Source: JAVKDP01 sp040222185 | Lineage (GTDB): Bacteria > Bacteroidota > Rhodothermia > Balneolales > Balneolaceae | DNA length: 64,000 nt | Assembly (NCBI GenBank): GCA_040222185.1 | Contig: JAVKDP010000026.1 | Coordinates: forward strand, 1-64,000 | Direction: 5' to 3' | Shown here: positions 52,364 to 61,151 of the stretch, piece by piece | Layout of the letters: each line of letters starts with the position of its first letter | How positions within the stretch are numbered: the stretch's first letter is position 1 | Made by a program: the position numbers and the translations under genes | The notes under the pieces: generated by a model | The model's input: only the letters and a program-made list of their open reading frames with translations | Database searches by the model: none | Told to the model about the DNA's origin: nothing

Positions 52364-52936
52364 TCACGACCATACTTTATCAATCCCACCTCTCTTATGC
52401 TCATTGAGCTTCTTATATTCACTCATGGTCATCCCGGTAACCTGTTTAAATTGACGCGATAAATGTTGTAGGTTTTTATATCCCAATGCGTAAGCAATCT
52501 GACTGAAATTTTGGTTGTCATAACTTATCATCTCGGTTGCCTTCTCAATTTTTAGCTTGATGAAAAATTTTTCAATGGTTTGCCCTTCCAGCCTTGAGAA
52601 TGTTTTAGAAACTTGAGAATAGTTTTTTGCAATATGCTCATTTAAATAATCAGACAAGCTTAAATCTTCATTGATCTGTTCATCCAATAACTTTAATAAA
52701 GCATGTTTAACGTCTTCAATCAGTTGCTCTTGACGATTACTAACGAGTTCAAAATTAAGCGATTTAAGTTCTTTACCAATATCATCAAACGATGGCGAGT
52801 TTTGACCGCGCCTCACAATCGCAGACCCTAGACTTACTTCCAATACCTCAAGTCCAATGGCGCTAAGGCGTGATTCGACCATCATGCAACATCGCTCACA
52901 CACCATATTTTTAATTTTTAACTCTACGGGTTCCAT
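52364..52936 (-). CDS. HMA-AraC family copper-responsive regulator
   Basis: The 190-residue protein has an N-terminal HMA-like domain with Cys13-x-x-Cys16-Cys17 (MVCERCC) and a C-terminal AraC HTH (NFSQIAYALGYKNLQHLSRQFKQVTGMTMSEYKKL by parts: QIAYALGYKNLQHLSRQFKQ). It is a paralogue of the 189-residue regulator at 18569 in the divalent-metal island. The extra Cys next to the CxxC could tune metal choice. It is divergent from the Cus operon across a 187-bp gap and leads the chaperone-copA operon, so it can control both directions. Confidence 0.85.
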   Translation of the reverse strand: MEPVELKIKNMVCERCCMMVESRLSAIGLEVLEVSLGSAIVRRGQNSPSFDDIGKELKSLNFELVSNRQEQLIEDVKHALLKLLDEQINEDLSLSDYLNEHIAKNYSQVSKTFSRLEGQTIEKFFIKLKIEKATEMISYDNQNFSQIAYALGYKNLQHLSRQFKQVTGMTMSEYKKLNEHKRGGIDKVWS

Positions 52937-53123
52937 ATTTGACTCGTTTTGATCTTATTCTACAGATTCTGGCTTATATAATTATGAGAATAGTTTATCT
53001 AATTTTTCCTTTACTATCTTCAAATAGCCCAAATATGTCGATTATAAGATCATTTTATCTTTCTAAAATTCTGATCAAATTCTTTAGCTTACAATTGATT
53101 TTCAAAAATCATATTTTATTTAG

Positions 53124-53552
53124 GTGAAATTCCAAAGAAATATATCAAAAACCTTTTCTACCTATAAATCATTGGTTGTGATTTTTGGTATGCTATTTCT
53201 TTTGGGTTCTTCTGGATTGACAGAGCAAATGTGTCAGGAAATGATGACCAAAAGCCCTGTAACAGAGCATAGCGATATGCCGGATTGCCCAACAAAACAG
53301 GGGGATACAGAGGAGCCAAGTGATGCTGATAATCATTGTGATTCAGAATTATTATGTGACTGTTCACCCGACCTTATCTCAGTTAAAGACAACACTATTG
53401 TTGTCAATAAAACTGAAATTCAAGAACCGGATTTATTGGTTGTTGAACTGGTGAAAACACCAAAAACTGAAGTCAATTATTACACCTTATCCCACCCCAA
53501 ACTCTATTCGTCCCCCCCTCTTTTTTTGACGAATGAGTCCTTTTTGATTTAG
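53124..53552 (+). CDS. Small secreted Cys/Asp-rich protein of the copper operon
   Basis: The 142-residue protein starts at GTG (no ATG is available upstream of its signal). The N-terminus is a signal segment (SLVVIFGMLFLLGSSGLTEQ). The mature protein contains PDCPTKQGDTEEPSDADNHC and ELLCDCSPDLISVKDN, a Cys- and acid-rich region that could bind copper. No family is recognised with confidence. It is the first gene of the plus-strand copper efflux cluster, 157 bp before cusA, the same position the 156-residue secreted protein has in the divalent-metal operon. Confidence 0.65.
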   Translation: MKFQRNISKTFSTYKSLVVIFGMLFLLGSSGLTEQMCQEMMTKSPVTEHSDMPDCPTKQGDTEEPSDADNHCDSELLCDCSPDLISVKDNTIVVNKTEIQEPDLLVVELVKTPKTEVNYYTLSHPKLYSSPPLFLTNESFLI

Positions 53553-53709
53553 TAAACCCATCCCAAACCTCATTTGAGGTCTACTCAATTAACGTTGCTC
53601 CACGAATTCTAGTCATGCACTATAAATACCTCTGAGTAACGATTACTTCTTTGCGCGCGAATTAATTCTAAACGCAAGAAAACCATATGAGCCTAAATCG
53701 AATTTTATC

Positions 53710-56700
53710 ATGCTGAATAAAACAATAAGATTTTTTCTTGAAAATAGATTGATAGCAGTTTTGTTGCTAACCACTCTGGTAGGTTGGGGACTGGCAACAG
53801 CTCCATTTGATTGGAATATCAATTCTATTCCCAGAGACCCTGTTCCTGTGGACGCCATTCCGGATCTTGGTGAGAACCAGCAGATTGTCTTTACCGAATG
53901 GCCGGGGCGATCCCCGCAAGATGTAGAGGATCAAATTACTTATCCGCTGACCACGGAGCTTCTTACTGTCCCAGGTATTAAAACGATACGTAGCAGTTCG
54001 ATGATTGGAACATCCAGTATTTATGTCATCTTTGAAGAGGATGTGGATTTTTATTGGAGCCGTTCTCGTATTCTGGAAAAACTCAACGCACTACCTGCCG
54101 GAACACTCCCTTCTGATGCTCAACCAATGCTTGGACCCGATGCAACGGGTCTGGGACAAATATTTTGGTACACCCTGGAAGGACGAGATAAAGAGGGGAA
54201 CCCGGCAGGCAGTTGGGACCCGCAAGAGCTCAGAAGTATTCAGGACTTTTATGTCGGCTACGGCTTATCAGGCGCAGAAGGGGTGGCCGAGGTTTCATCC
54301 ATTGGTGGTTTTGTTCAGGAATATCAGATTGAGCTTAATCCAAATTCGATGCAGGTCTATGGTGTCAGCCTACCCCAAGTGTTTAATGCCGTACGAAAGA
54401 GCAATAGCGAGGTTGGGGCAAGAACAGTTGAACTCAATAACGCGGAGTATCTTGTTCGTGGTTTAGGCTATATCAAAAACCTCGAAGATATTGAACAAGC
54501 TGTTGTCAAAGTCACCGATAATACCCCCATTAGAATTCAGGACATTGGTTTTGTAACACGAGGCCCGGGGCTAAGACGAGGTTTGCTGGATAAAGGCGGT
54601 GCCGAAGCGGTTGGGGGTGTTGTGGTAGCTCGGCAAGGGGCTAACCCGATGCAGGTTATCAATAACGTCAAGGAAAAGATCGAAGAGATATCCCCCGGCT
54701 TACCATCTAAGACACTTGAAGATGGAACGGTCTCCAAAGTTGAAGTGGTGCCTTTCTATGACAGGGGAGAGCTGATTCAAGAGACGTTAGGAACCCTCGA
54801 GGAAGCACTCACCTTACAAATTCTGATTACGATCATTGTTATTGTGGTCATGGTGCTCAATTTAAGAACCTCTTTCTTGATTTCAGCGATGCTACCTATT
54901 GCGGTTCTGATGACATTTATAGCCATGCGCTATTTCAATGTGGATGCCAATATTGTCGCCCTTTCCGGTATCGCTATTGCGATTGGTACCATAGTCGATA
55001 TGGGGGTTATTCTTTCTGAAAATATGCTTCGGCATATGGAAGAGATGGAGGACGATGAGTCGATGTTAGAAGTCATCTACAATGCGACCACGGAAGTTGC
55101 TTCTGCGGTGATTACCGCTGTTACAACGACCATTGTGAGTTTCCTTCCGGTATTTACCATGGTCGCTTCCGAAGGGAAACTGTTTAAGCCCCTCGCTTAC
55201 ACCAAAACCTTTGCACTGATTGCCTCTATTATTATTGCGATCACTCTTATTCCTCCATTTGCACATTGGTTGTTCTCCATCAAAATAGATAAACGAAAAG
55301 TGAAGCTTGGATGGAATGCTTTCCTCATTATTCTTGGGCTACTCTCACTCTTTATAGTGACCCCATGGTTAGGCTTGGCATTAATTGGATTTGGTTTAAT
55401 AAACGGCTCTAGCCTGTTTATCTCAAAGCGGGATCACCATCGCTTAACGCTCCTCAATAACGCACTCACCGTTACCATAGTGACCTGGCTGTTGACCAAA
55501 TACTGGCTCCCATTTGGGCCAAGCGTTTCATTGACTGGGAATCTTGTTTTTGTGGTCGGTCTCATCGTGGTCATCTTAGCCTTTTTCTGGCTGGTGATTA
55601 GATACTACTCCCAACTTATACGGTGGTGTTTGGAGCACAAAAAACTCTTTCTAGCTCTGCCAACTACCTTGGTCATCTTTGGCGTTGTTGCATGGCTTGG
55701 TTTTAATTCCACCTTTGGGTTTGTCGCAAAAGGCTTTGACAAAGTAGGTGTTGATATACGAACGACCTCTGTGTGGTCTTCCGCTACGCATACTTTCCCC
55801 GGATTTGGTAAAGAGTTCATGCCAGCCCTTGATGAAGGTGCATTCCTGCTTATGCCCACCACACTCCCACATGCTGGCATTGAAGAGGTCAAAGATATTG
55901 TCCAAAAGCTCGATATGAGTATTGGCGCTATTCCTGAAGTAAAAATTGTGGTTGGAAAAAGTGGGCGGACCAATTCTGCTCTTGACCCTGCGCCCATCTC
56001 CATGTTTGAAAACCTCATCCAGTATGAATCAGAATACAAAACCGATGAAAATGGTCGCCGCGTCCGATTTAAAGTCAATGATACTGGTGCGTATGTCAGA
56101 GATGAAACGGGCGAACTAATACCCGATCCGAGCGGTGAATATTTCCGTCAATGGCGTGACCACATCCAATCAACGGATGATATCTGGGAAGAGATTGTAA
56201 AAGCAACACGTATTCCGGGGACAACCTCTGCCCCTAAATTACAGCCCATCCAAACCCGTCAGGTTATGCTGCAATCGGGTATGCGGGCACCCATGGGCAT
56301 AAAGGTTAAAGGTCCCGATCTTGAAACGATAGATCAATTTGCCTTACAACTCGAAGAACAACTTAAAAACGCTCCGGGGGTAAAAAGTGAATCCGTTTTT
56401 GCTGATCGCATCGTTGGGAAACCCTATCTCGAGATCAATTGGAATAGGCAACAGCTTGCTCGTTACGGGTTAAACATCCAAGATGTGCAGGAGTTCATCG
56501 CTGTAGGTATTGGTGGTATGCCTCTCACTACAACGGTGGAAGGGCGGGAGCGCTATCCAGTACGGGTCAGGTTTGGGCGAGAATTTAGAGATGATCCCCA
56601 AAGGATTGCTGAAATGCTCGTGCCAACCTATACAGGGGCACAAGTCCCTCTTTCCCAATTAGCCAGCATTGAATACCGCCAGGGTGCTCAATCTATTAAG

Positions 56701-57471
56701 AGTGAAGACACCTTTCTCGTTAGCTATGTCATCTTTGATAAAGTCGATGGAATGGCAGAGGTGGAGGTTGTCGAAGGGGTAAGGCAATACCTTGAAACAC
56801 AGATTGCCGAAGGCGAATTAAACGTACCCGCATCAGTCAACTATGAGTTCGCCGGAAGCTACGAAAACCAAGTCAGAGCGGAGAAAAGACTTTCCATTAT
56901 TCTGCCGATAGCCCTGTTTTTGATTTTTCTCATTATGTACTTCCAGTTTAAATCCACCGCCACCACTGGCATGATCTTTACCAGCATATTTGTGGCTTGG
57001 GCAGGAGGATTTATTCTTGTTTGGCTCTACGGGCAGCCGTGGTTTATGGACTTTTCCATTTTCGGACAAAATATGCGTGATCTATTCCAAATGGGAACCG
57101 TCAATCTAAGTGTTGCCGTATGGGTCGGCTTTATTGCATTGTTCGGTATCGCTTCAGACGGAGGAGTGGTCATGGCAACCTACCTCGATCAGCTCTTTGA
57201 CAAAAGAAAGCCAAAAACTATTGAGGAAGTGCGTGAAGCTGTGGTGGAAGCAAGTTCTCGAAGAATCCGCCCTACGCTGATGACCACCGCCACCACCATT
57301 TTAGCTCTTATTCCTGTGCTAACCTCAACAGGGCGAGGCGCAGACATCATGGTTCCCATGGCTATTCCCAGTGTCGGAGGGATGCTGTTTCAGGTCGTAA
57401 CCCTGTTTGTTGTTCCCGTGCTTTATGCCATCTGGAAAGAATTTCAACTCAAAAAGAGTCTGTCATTATGA
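53710..57471 (+). CDS. cusA: Copper/silver RND efflux pump CusA
   Basis: The 1253-residue HME-RND pump is about 200 residues longer than E. coli CusA. It has 12 core helices plus extra hydrophobic segments near residues 537-650 (AFLIILGLLSLFIVTPWLGL and others), as in many Bacteroidota CusA proteins. The TM4 motif IAIAIGTIVDMGVILSENM (about residues 420-438) is the Cu+/Ag+ (HME-4) signature. A periplasmic insertion near residues 775-840 is unusual in length and rich in charges. It expels periplasmic copper with CusB and the TolC-like channel. Its stop overlaps the next gene by 4 bp. Confidence 0.93.
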   Translation: MLNKTIRFFLENRLIAVLLLTTLVGWGLATAPFDWNINSIPRDPVPVDAIPDLGENQQIVFTEWPGRSPQDVEDQITYPLTTELLTVPGIKTIRSSSMIGTSSIYVIFEEDVDFYWSRSRILEKLNALPAGTLPSDAQPMLGPDATGLGQIFWYTLEGRDKEGNPAGSWDPQELRSIQDFYVGYGLSGAEGVAEVSSIGGFVQEYQIELNPNSMQVYGVSLPQVFNAVRKSNSEVGARTVELNNAEYLVRGLGYIKNLEDIEQAVVKVTDNTPIRIQDIGFVTRGPGLRRGLLDKGGAEAVGGVVVARQGANPMQVINNVKEKIEEISPGLPSKTLEDGTVSKVEVVPFYDRGELIQETLGTLEEALTLQILITIIVIVVMVLNLRTSFLISAMLPIAVLMTFIAMRYFNVDANIVALSGIAIAIGTIVDMGVILSENMLRHMEEMEDDESMLEVIYNATTEVASAVITAVTTTIVSFLPVFTMVASEGKLFKPLAYTKTFALIASIIIAITLIPPFAHWLFSIKIDKRKVKLGWNAFLIILGLLSLFIVTPWLGLALIGFGLINGSSLFISKRDHHRLTLLNNALTVTIVTWLLTKYWLPFGPSVSLTGNLVFVVGLIVVILAFFWLVIRYYSQLIRWCLEHKKLFLALPTTLVIFGVVAWLGFNSTFGFVAKGFDKVGVDIRTTSVWSSATHTFPGFGKEFMPALDEGAFLLMPTTLPHAGIEEVKDIVQKLDMSIGAIPEVKIVVGKSGRTNSALDPAPISMFENLIQYESEYKTDENGRRVRFKVNDTGAYVRDETGELIPDPSGEYFRQWRDHIQSTDDIWEEIVKATRIPGTTSAPKLQPIQTRQVMLQSGMRAPMGIKVKGPDLETIDQFALQLEEQLKNAPGVKSESVFADRIVGKPYLEINWNRQQLARYGLNIQDVQEFIAVGIGGMPLTTTVEGRERYPVRVRFGREFRDDPQRIAEMLVPTYTGAQVPLSQLASIEYRQGAQSIKSEDTFLVSYVIFDKVDGMAEVEVVEGVRQYLETQIAEGELNVPASVNYEFAGSYENQVRAEKRLSIILPIALFLIFLIMYFQFKSTATTGMIFTSIFVAWAGGFILVWLYGQPWFMDFSIFGQNMRDLFQMGTVNLSVAVWVGFIALFGIASDGGVVMATYLDQLFDKRKPKTIEEVREAVVEASSRRIRPTLMTTATTILALIPVLTSTGRGADIMVPMAIPSVGGMLFQVVTLFVVPVLYAIWKEFQLKKSLSL

Positions 57472-58763
57472 GATATAAACGAAATACCACATCATTTATA
57501 ACCTGTTTTGCTCTAGCGATCATGTTGCTATCCTCACAGGCAACACTTGCTCAATCATTGGATGATTACCTTATCCAGGCAGGTGAAAGTAACCCTGCTT
57601 TAAAGGCTGAGTTTACAAAGTACCTTGCCTCTTTAGAGCAAGTGCCACAAGTAACGGCGCTTCCTGATCCGGACTTATCATTTGGGTATTTCATCTTACC
57701 CGTTGAAACCAGAGTCGGAGCGCAACAAAGCCGGATTGGGCTTAATCAAATGTTCCCATGGTTTGGAACACTCTCAGCAAAAGGAGATGTCGCCACAGAG
57801 CAGGCAAAATCTCAATTTGAGGTGTTTGAAGAGGAACGCAATAAACTCTTTTTCCAAGTCAAGCAACAATGGTATAGGCTTTATTTGTTGGATCATTCGA
57901 TATCTATCCTCAAAGAGAACATTGATATCCTACAAACCTTCGAAAACCTATCTCTGCAACGATATGAAACAGGTCAGGTAAGCCAAGTCGATGTCTTGCG
58001 GGTACAAATTGAAAAAGAAGATCTGCAAGTCCAATTAGAACTCCTCAAGGATCAACTTAAAACAAACGAGGTAATGTTCAATGAGTATCTTAACAGTGAT
58101 AAAAATCTCAAGGTCGAAATTGCTAATACCCTAACTGTTTCACCATTTCTAATAGATGAAGCAGAGCTTTCACGGCAGGTTTTATCAAGAAACCCAAAGC
58201 TTAGCCAACTCGATTACGAAGCTGCGTCTGCCGAGTACGCCATTAATGTTGCCCAGAAAAGCGGAATGCCAAAATTTGGGTTGGGTTTTGATTACATCTT
58301 TACCGATGAAAGAACAGATCTAAACCCTTCCGGCAATGGAGATAATGCATTCGTGGTCAAGCTCGGGGTAAAAATCCCCCTATGGAGAGGTAAGTATAAA
58401 GCTCAGAAAAAGCAGGCAGAACTCAATTACCGATCTATTCAAGACAGACAATTAGCCGTTGAAAACAGTCTTAAAACCGATCTGGAAAAAGCTCTTCGCG
58501 ATCTTCGGGATGCCGAGCGAAGAGACACCCTCTATAAAGACATTCAAATTCGAAGAACACGCCAAGCCATAGGTATTCTCTTGGAAGAATACACTTCATC
58601 ATCAACCGATTTTGAAGAGCTCCTAAGATTACAACAAAAGCTATTGAAATTTCAGCTTGCTCAGGAACAGGCTGTAGTCGATCAAAATATAGCTGTGGCC
58701 TATTTGGAATACTTGTCAGGCACCGACAACACGACCCCCGAACAAACGAATTTTAAAAACTAA
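57468..58763 (+). CDS. cusC: TolC/CusC-like outer-membrane efflux channel
   Basis: The 431-residue protein has a signal peptide (LLSSQATLAQ) and two homologous outer-membrane-factor halves: SLDDYLIQAGESNPALKAEF, then a coiled region (LFFQVKQQWYRLYLL) and ELSRQVLSRNPKLSQLDYEA, with the second coiled region TDLEKALRDLRDAERRDTLYK. It forms the outer-membrane exit duct for the CusA pump. Start ATG overlaps the cusA stop by 4 bp (translational coupling) and the adaptor gene follows 11 bp after. Confidence 0.9.
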   Translation: MRYKRNTTSFITCFALAIMLLSSQATLAQSLDDYLIQAGESNPALKAEFTKYLASLEQVPQVTALPDPDLSFGYFILPVETRVGAQQSRIGLNQMFPWFGTLSAKGDVATEQAKSQFEVFEEERNKLFFQVKQQWYRLYLLDHSISILKENIDILQTFENLSLQRYETGQVSQVDVLRVQIEKEDLQVQLELLKDQLKTNEVMFNEYLNSDKNLKVEIANTLTVSPFLIDEAELSRQVLSRNPKLSQLDYEAASAEYAINVAQKSGMPKFGLGFDYIFTDERTDLNPSGNGDNAFVVKLGVKIPLWRGKYKAQKKQAELNYRSIQDRQLAVENSLKTDLEKALRDLRDAERRDTLYKDIQIRRTRQAIGILLEEYTSSSTDFEELLRLQQKLLKFQLAQEQAVVDQNIAVAYLEYLSGTDNTTPEQTNFKN

Positions 58764-58774
58764 GCAAGGTTAAC

Positions 58775-60610
58775 ATGAACAATAGATTTGATTTAAAACG
58801 AGTTGCCAAAATTTCCGGTTTAATACTGATTGGCTTGAGCCTTGGTTGGTTGCTTTTTGGTGGAGCACCAGACACGCTTCAATCATTAGATGAACACATT
58901 GAACAGGTTCATACCGATGAAGAAGGCAATGTCATTTATACCTGTAGTATGCACCCGAGCATCAGGGAAAATGAACCGGGGAACTGCCCAATCTGTGGTA
59001 TGGAACTAATTCCGGTCACACAAGATGATTCAGGAGAAGAAAGCCCCTATGAATTAATCATGTCTGAAGCCGCAACTAAACTTGCGGACGTGCAAACAAC
59101 GACTGTTATCAAAGATGTTGCTGTTTCCACCTATCGTCTTCCCGGTAGAATAATGGTGGATGAAAGACGACTTAAAACATTGCCAGCTCATGTTCCCGGA
59201 CGTATTGAAGAACTCTACGTCAACTTCACGGGTGAATATATTGCCCAAGGAGACCGGGTTGCTTCCATCTATTCGCCAGAGCTTGTAAGTGCGCAAAAAG
59301 AGCTTCTGGAAGTGGCTAAAGATAAAGAGCGTAATCCTTCACTCTATAATGCTGCCCGAAATAAACTTCTCAACTGGGAAATTACCGAAGAGCAAATCAA
59401 TCAGATTGAACGTTCTCAAACGGTCATGAATGATGTCGATATCACCTCAAAAGTGGAAGGGTACGTCATTAACAAAATGATTGAAGTAGGAAGCCATGTT
59501 CAACAAGGTTCCTCGATGTTCAAACTTGCAGATCTGTCTAAAGTCTGGGTAATGTTTGATGCCTACGAAAGCGATGTGGCGAATATAAAGGTCGGTGATG
59601 AAGTCTCTTTTAGCGTGAAAGCATTTCCGGGGGAAGAATTTTCCGCTAAAATCACTTTTGTCGATCCGGTTCTCAATCCTCAATCAAGAACGGTTTCAAT
59701 AAGAGCAGAAGCTGAGAATGATGCTATGCTTCTTAAACCGAATATGCTGACTCAAGGGGTTATCAAATCAGATGTGAGAGAAAGCGGTGAACAAATCCTA
59801 GTTCCAAAATCAGCCGTGCTCTGGACAGGAGAACGCTCTGTGGTCTATGTCAAAAAAACCAATACCGCTCAGCCCACTTTTGAATTCAGAGAAGTCGTAC
59901 TCGGTCAACGTGTTGATGACCAATACATCGTGAAATCAGGTCTTTTTGAAGGTGAAGAAGTCGTTACCAACGGAACTTTCAAAATTGATAGTGCAGCGCA
60001 ATTGGCAGGAAAAGCCAGCATGATGAATAAAACTCCGGACGGACGCCCTATAAGAACAGGTCATGAAGGTCACACAATGGACGGCTCGGGATCATCCCAG
60101 AGTAATAGTCAGATGGATATGGGTAGTAAAGCCTCGTCAGGTAGTAATTCTATGGACGTGCCAGAAGCTTTTACGTCTCAGGTTTCCAACGTGGTTGATG
60201 ACTATATCGACCTAAAAAATAGCTTAGCTAGTGATAAAGAAGCGCAGGTTGCATCAAAAGCACAGAGCATTCAAGCATCACTGAACAATGTTGATATGGG
60301 TCTGTTGAGTCAAGAAGGGCACATGATTTGGATGAGCCAATCGGATTCCATAAAAACGGCGCTGAACCAACTTATCGAAGCCAAGGACATCTCTGAGCAA
60401 AGAGAGGGTTTTGAAAACCTGTCTAACATCATGCTAAAGGTCGCAAAAACCTATCCCATAAAAGGGATTTATTTCCAACAGTTCTGCCCGATGGCGAATG
60501 ATGGAAAAGGAGCATACTGGCTCAGTGAAAAAGAGCCTATCCAAAATCCATATTTCGGATCTCGGATGATCTCATGTGGGGAAACCATACAAAGAATTGA
60601 AAACCAATAA
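58775..60610 (+). CDS. cusB: CusB-type adaptor with zinc-ribbon-like HMBD and C-terminal DUF3347 domain
   Basis: The 611-residue adaptor has an N-terminal membrane anchor (residues 13-30), a heavy-metal-binding segment YTCSMHPSIRENEPGNCPICG (Cys57, Cys71, Cys74), then the membrane-fusion core: lipoyl halves around VPGRIEELYVNFTGEYI and SKVEGYVINKMIEVGSHV, barrel and proximal domains. After about residue 450, a Ser/Gly/Met-rich linker (HTMDGSGSSQSNSQMDMG) leads to a DUF3347 domain (about 465-611) with QQFCPMA and ISCGETI. It links CusA and the channel and may pass copper to the pump. The DUF3347 extension repeats the fold of the next gene. Confidence 0.9.
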   Translation: MNNRFDLKRVAKISGLILIGLSLGWLLFGGAPDTLQSLDEHIEQVHTDEEGNVIYTCSMHPSIRENEPGNCPICGMELIPVTQDDSGEESPYELIMSEAATKLADVQTTTVIKDVAVSTYRLPGRIMVDERRLKTLPAHVPGRIEELYVNFTGEYIAQGDRVASIYSPELVSAQKELLEVAKDKERNPSLYNAARNKLLNWEITEEQINQIERSQTVMNDVDITSKVEGYVINKMIEVGSHVQQGSSMFKLADLSKVWVMFDAYESDVANIKVGDEVSFSVKAFPGEEFSAKITFVDPVLNPQSRTVSIRAEAENDAMLLKPNMLTQGVIKSDVRESGEQILVPKSAVLWTGERSVVYVKKTNTAQPTFEFREVVLGQRVDDQYIVKSGLFEGEEVVTNGTFKIDSAAQLAGKASMMNKTPDGRPIRTGHEGHTMDGSGSSQSNSQMDMGSKASSGSNSMDVPEAFTSQVSNVVDDYIDLKNSLASDKEAQVASKAQSIQASLNNVDMGLLSQEGHMIWMSQSDSIKTALNQLIEAKDISEQREGFENLSNIMLKVAKTYPIKGIYFQQFCPMANDGKGAYWLSEKEPIQNPYFGSRMISCGETIQRIENQ

Positions 60611-60625
60611 CCAAGCAGAAACACT

Positions 60626-61141
60626 ATGAAAACTGTATACACTCTAATTATCGCTTCCCTTTTTCTTATACATACGGCGCAAGCCCAACAAGAATCTCAT
60701 AGCCACGATGGTCATCTTGATATCTTGGTTGAGCACTATCTGGGGATGAAAAATGCGCTCGTTAAAGACGATTTAGAGAAAGCGAAAACCGCATTTAATG
60801 ATTTTGCACAGGAAGTTCGCAGCAATGATGAAATGAATAATCATCAGGAACATGCAACGAAACATCAGAATCATCATGGTATGATGCTCAAAGCCCTTGC
60901 TTCGGCTGATAGCTCACAAACTATTGAAGATTTTCGCGATGCATTTGTTGATGTCTCCAAAGAGTTACTAACGGCTCTCGAGAATCAAAATTACGAGCAT
61001 CCGTCTTTGTTTGTTCAATTCTGTCCGATGGCCAACAATGGGGATGGTGCTAAATGGATTAGTGACGAAGAAAAAATCGCCAATCCATTTTATGGCCAAA
61101 TGATGCACAAATGTGGCGAAACGGTAACTAAAATAGAGTAA
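60626..61141 (+). CDS. Periplasmic DUF3347 protein
   Basis: The 171-residue protein has a signal peptide ending near AQAQQ, a His-rich region (HSHDGHLDILVEHY; NHQEHATKHQNHHGMML) and the DUF3347 core ending VQFCPMANNGDGAKWISDEE and MMHKCGETVTKI. The family is associated with copper systems; His, Met and Cys residues suggest periplasmic copper binding. It is a stand-alone version of the C-terminal domain of the preceding CusB protein, 15 bp after it in the same operon. Confidence 0.88.
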   Translation: MKTVYTLIIASLFLIHTAQAQQESHSHDGHLDILVEHYLGMKNALVKDDLEKAKTAFNDFAQEVRSNDEMNNHQEHATKHQNHHGMMLKALASADSSQTIEDFRDAFVDVSKELLTALENQNYEHPSLFVQFCPMANNGDGAKWISDEEKIANPFYGQMMHKCGETVTKIE

Positions 61142-61151
61142 CGGAGCTATT

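Noticed and set aside
53567..53580. Palindrome ACCTCA-TT-TGAGGT after the small secreted protein gene
   Set aside because: Short, without a U-tract and seen once; could be a weak terminator or operator but not enough to annotate.
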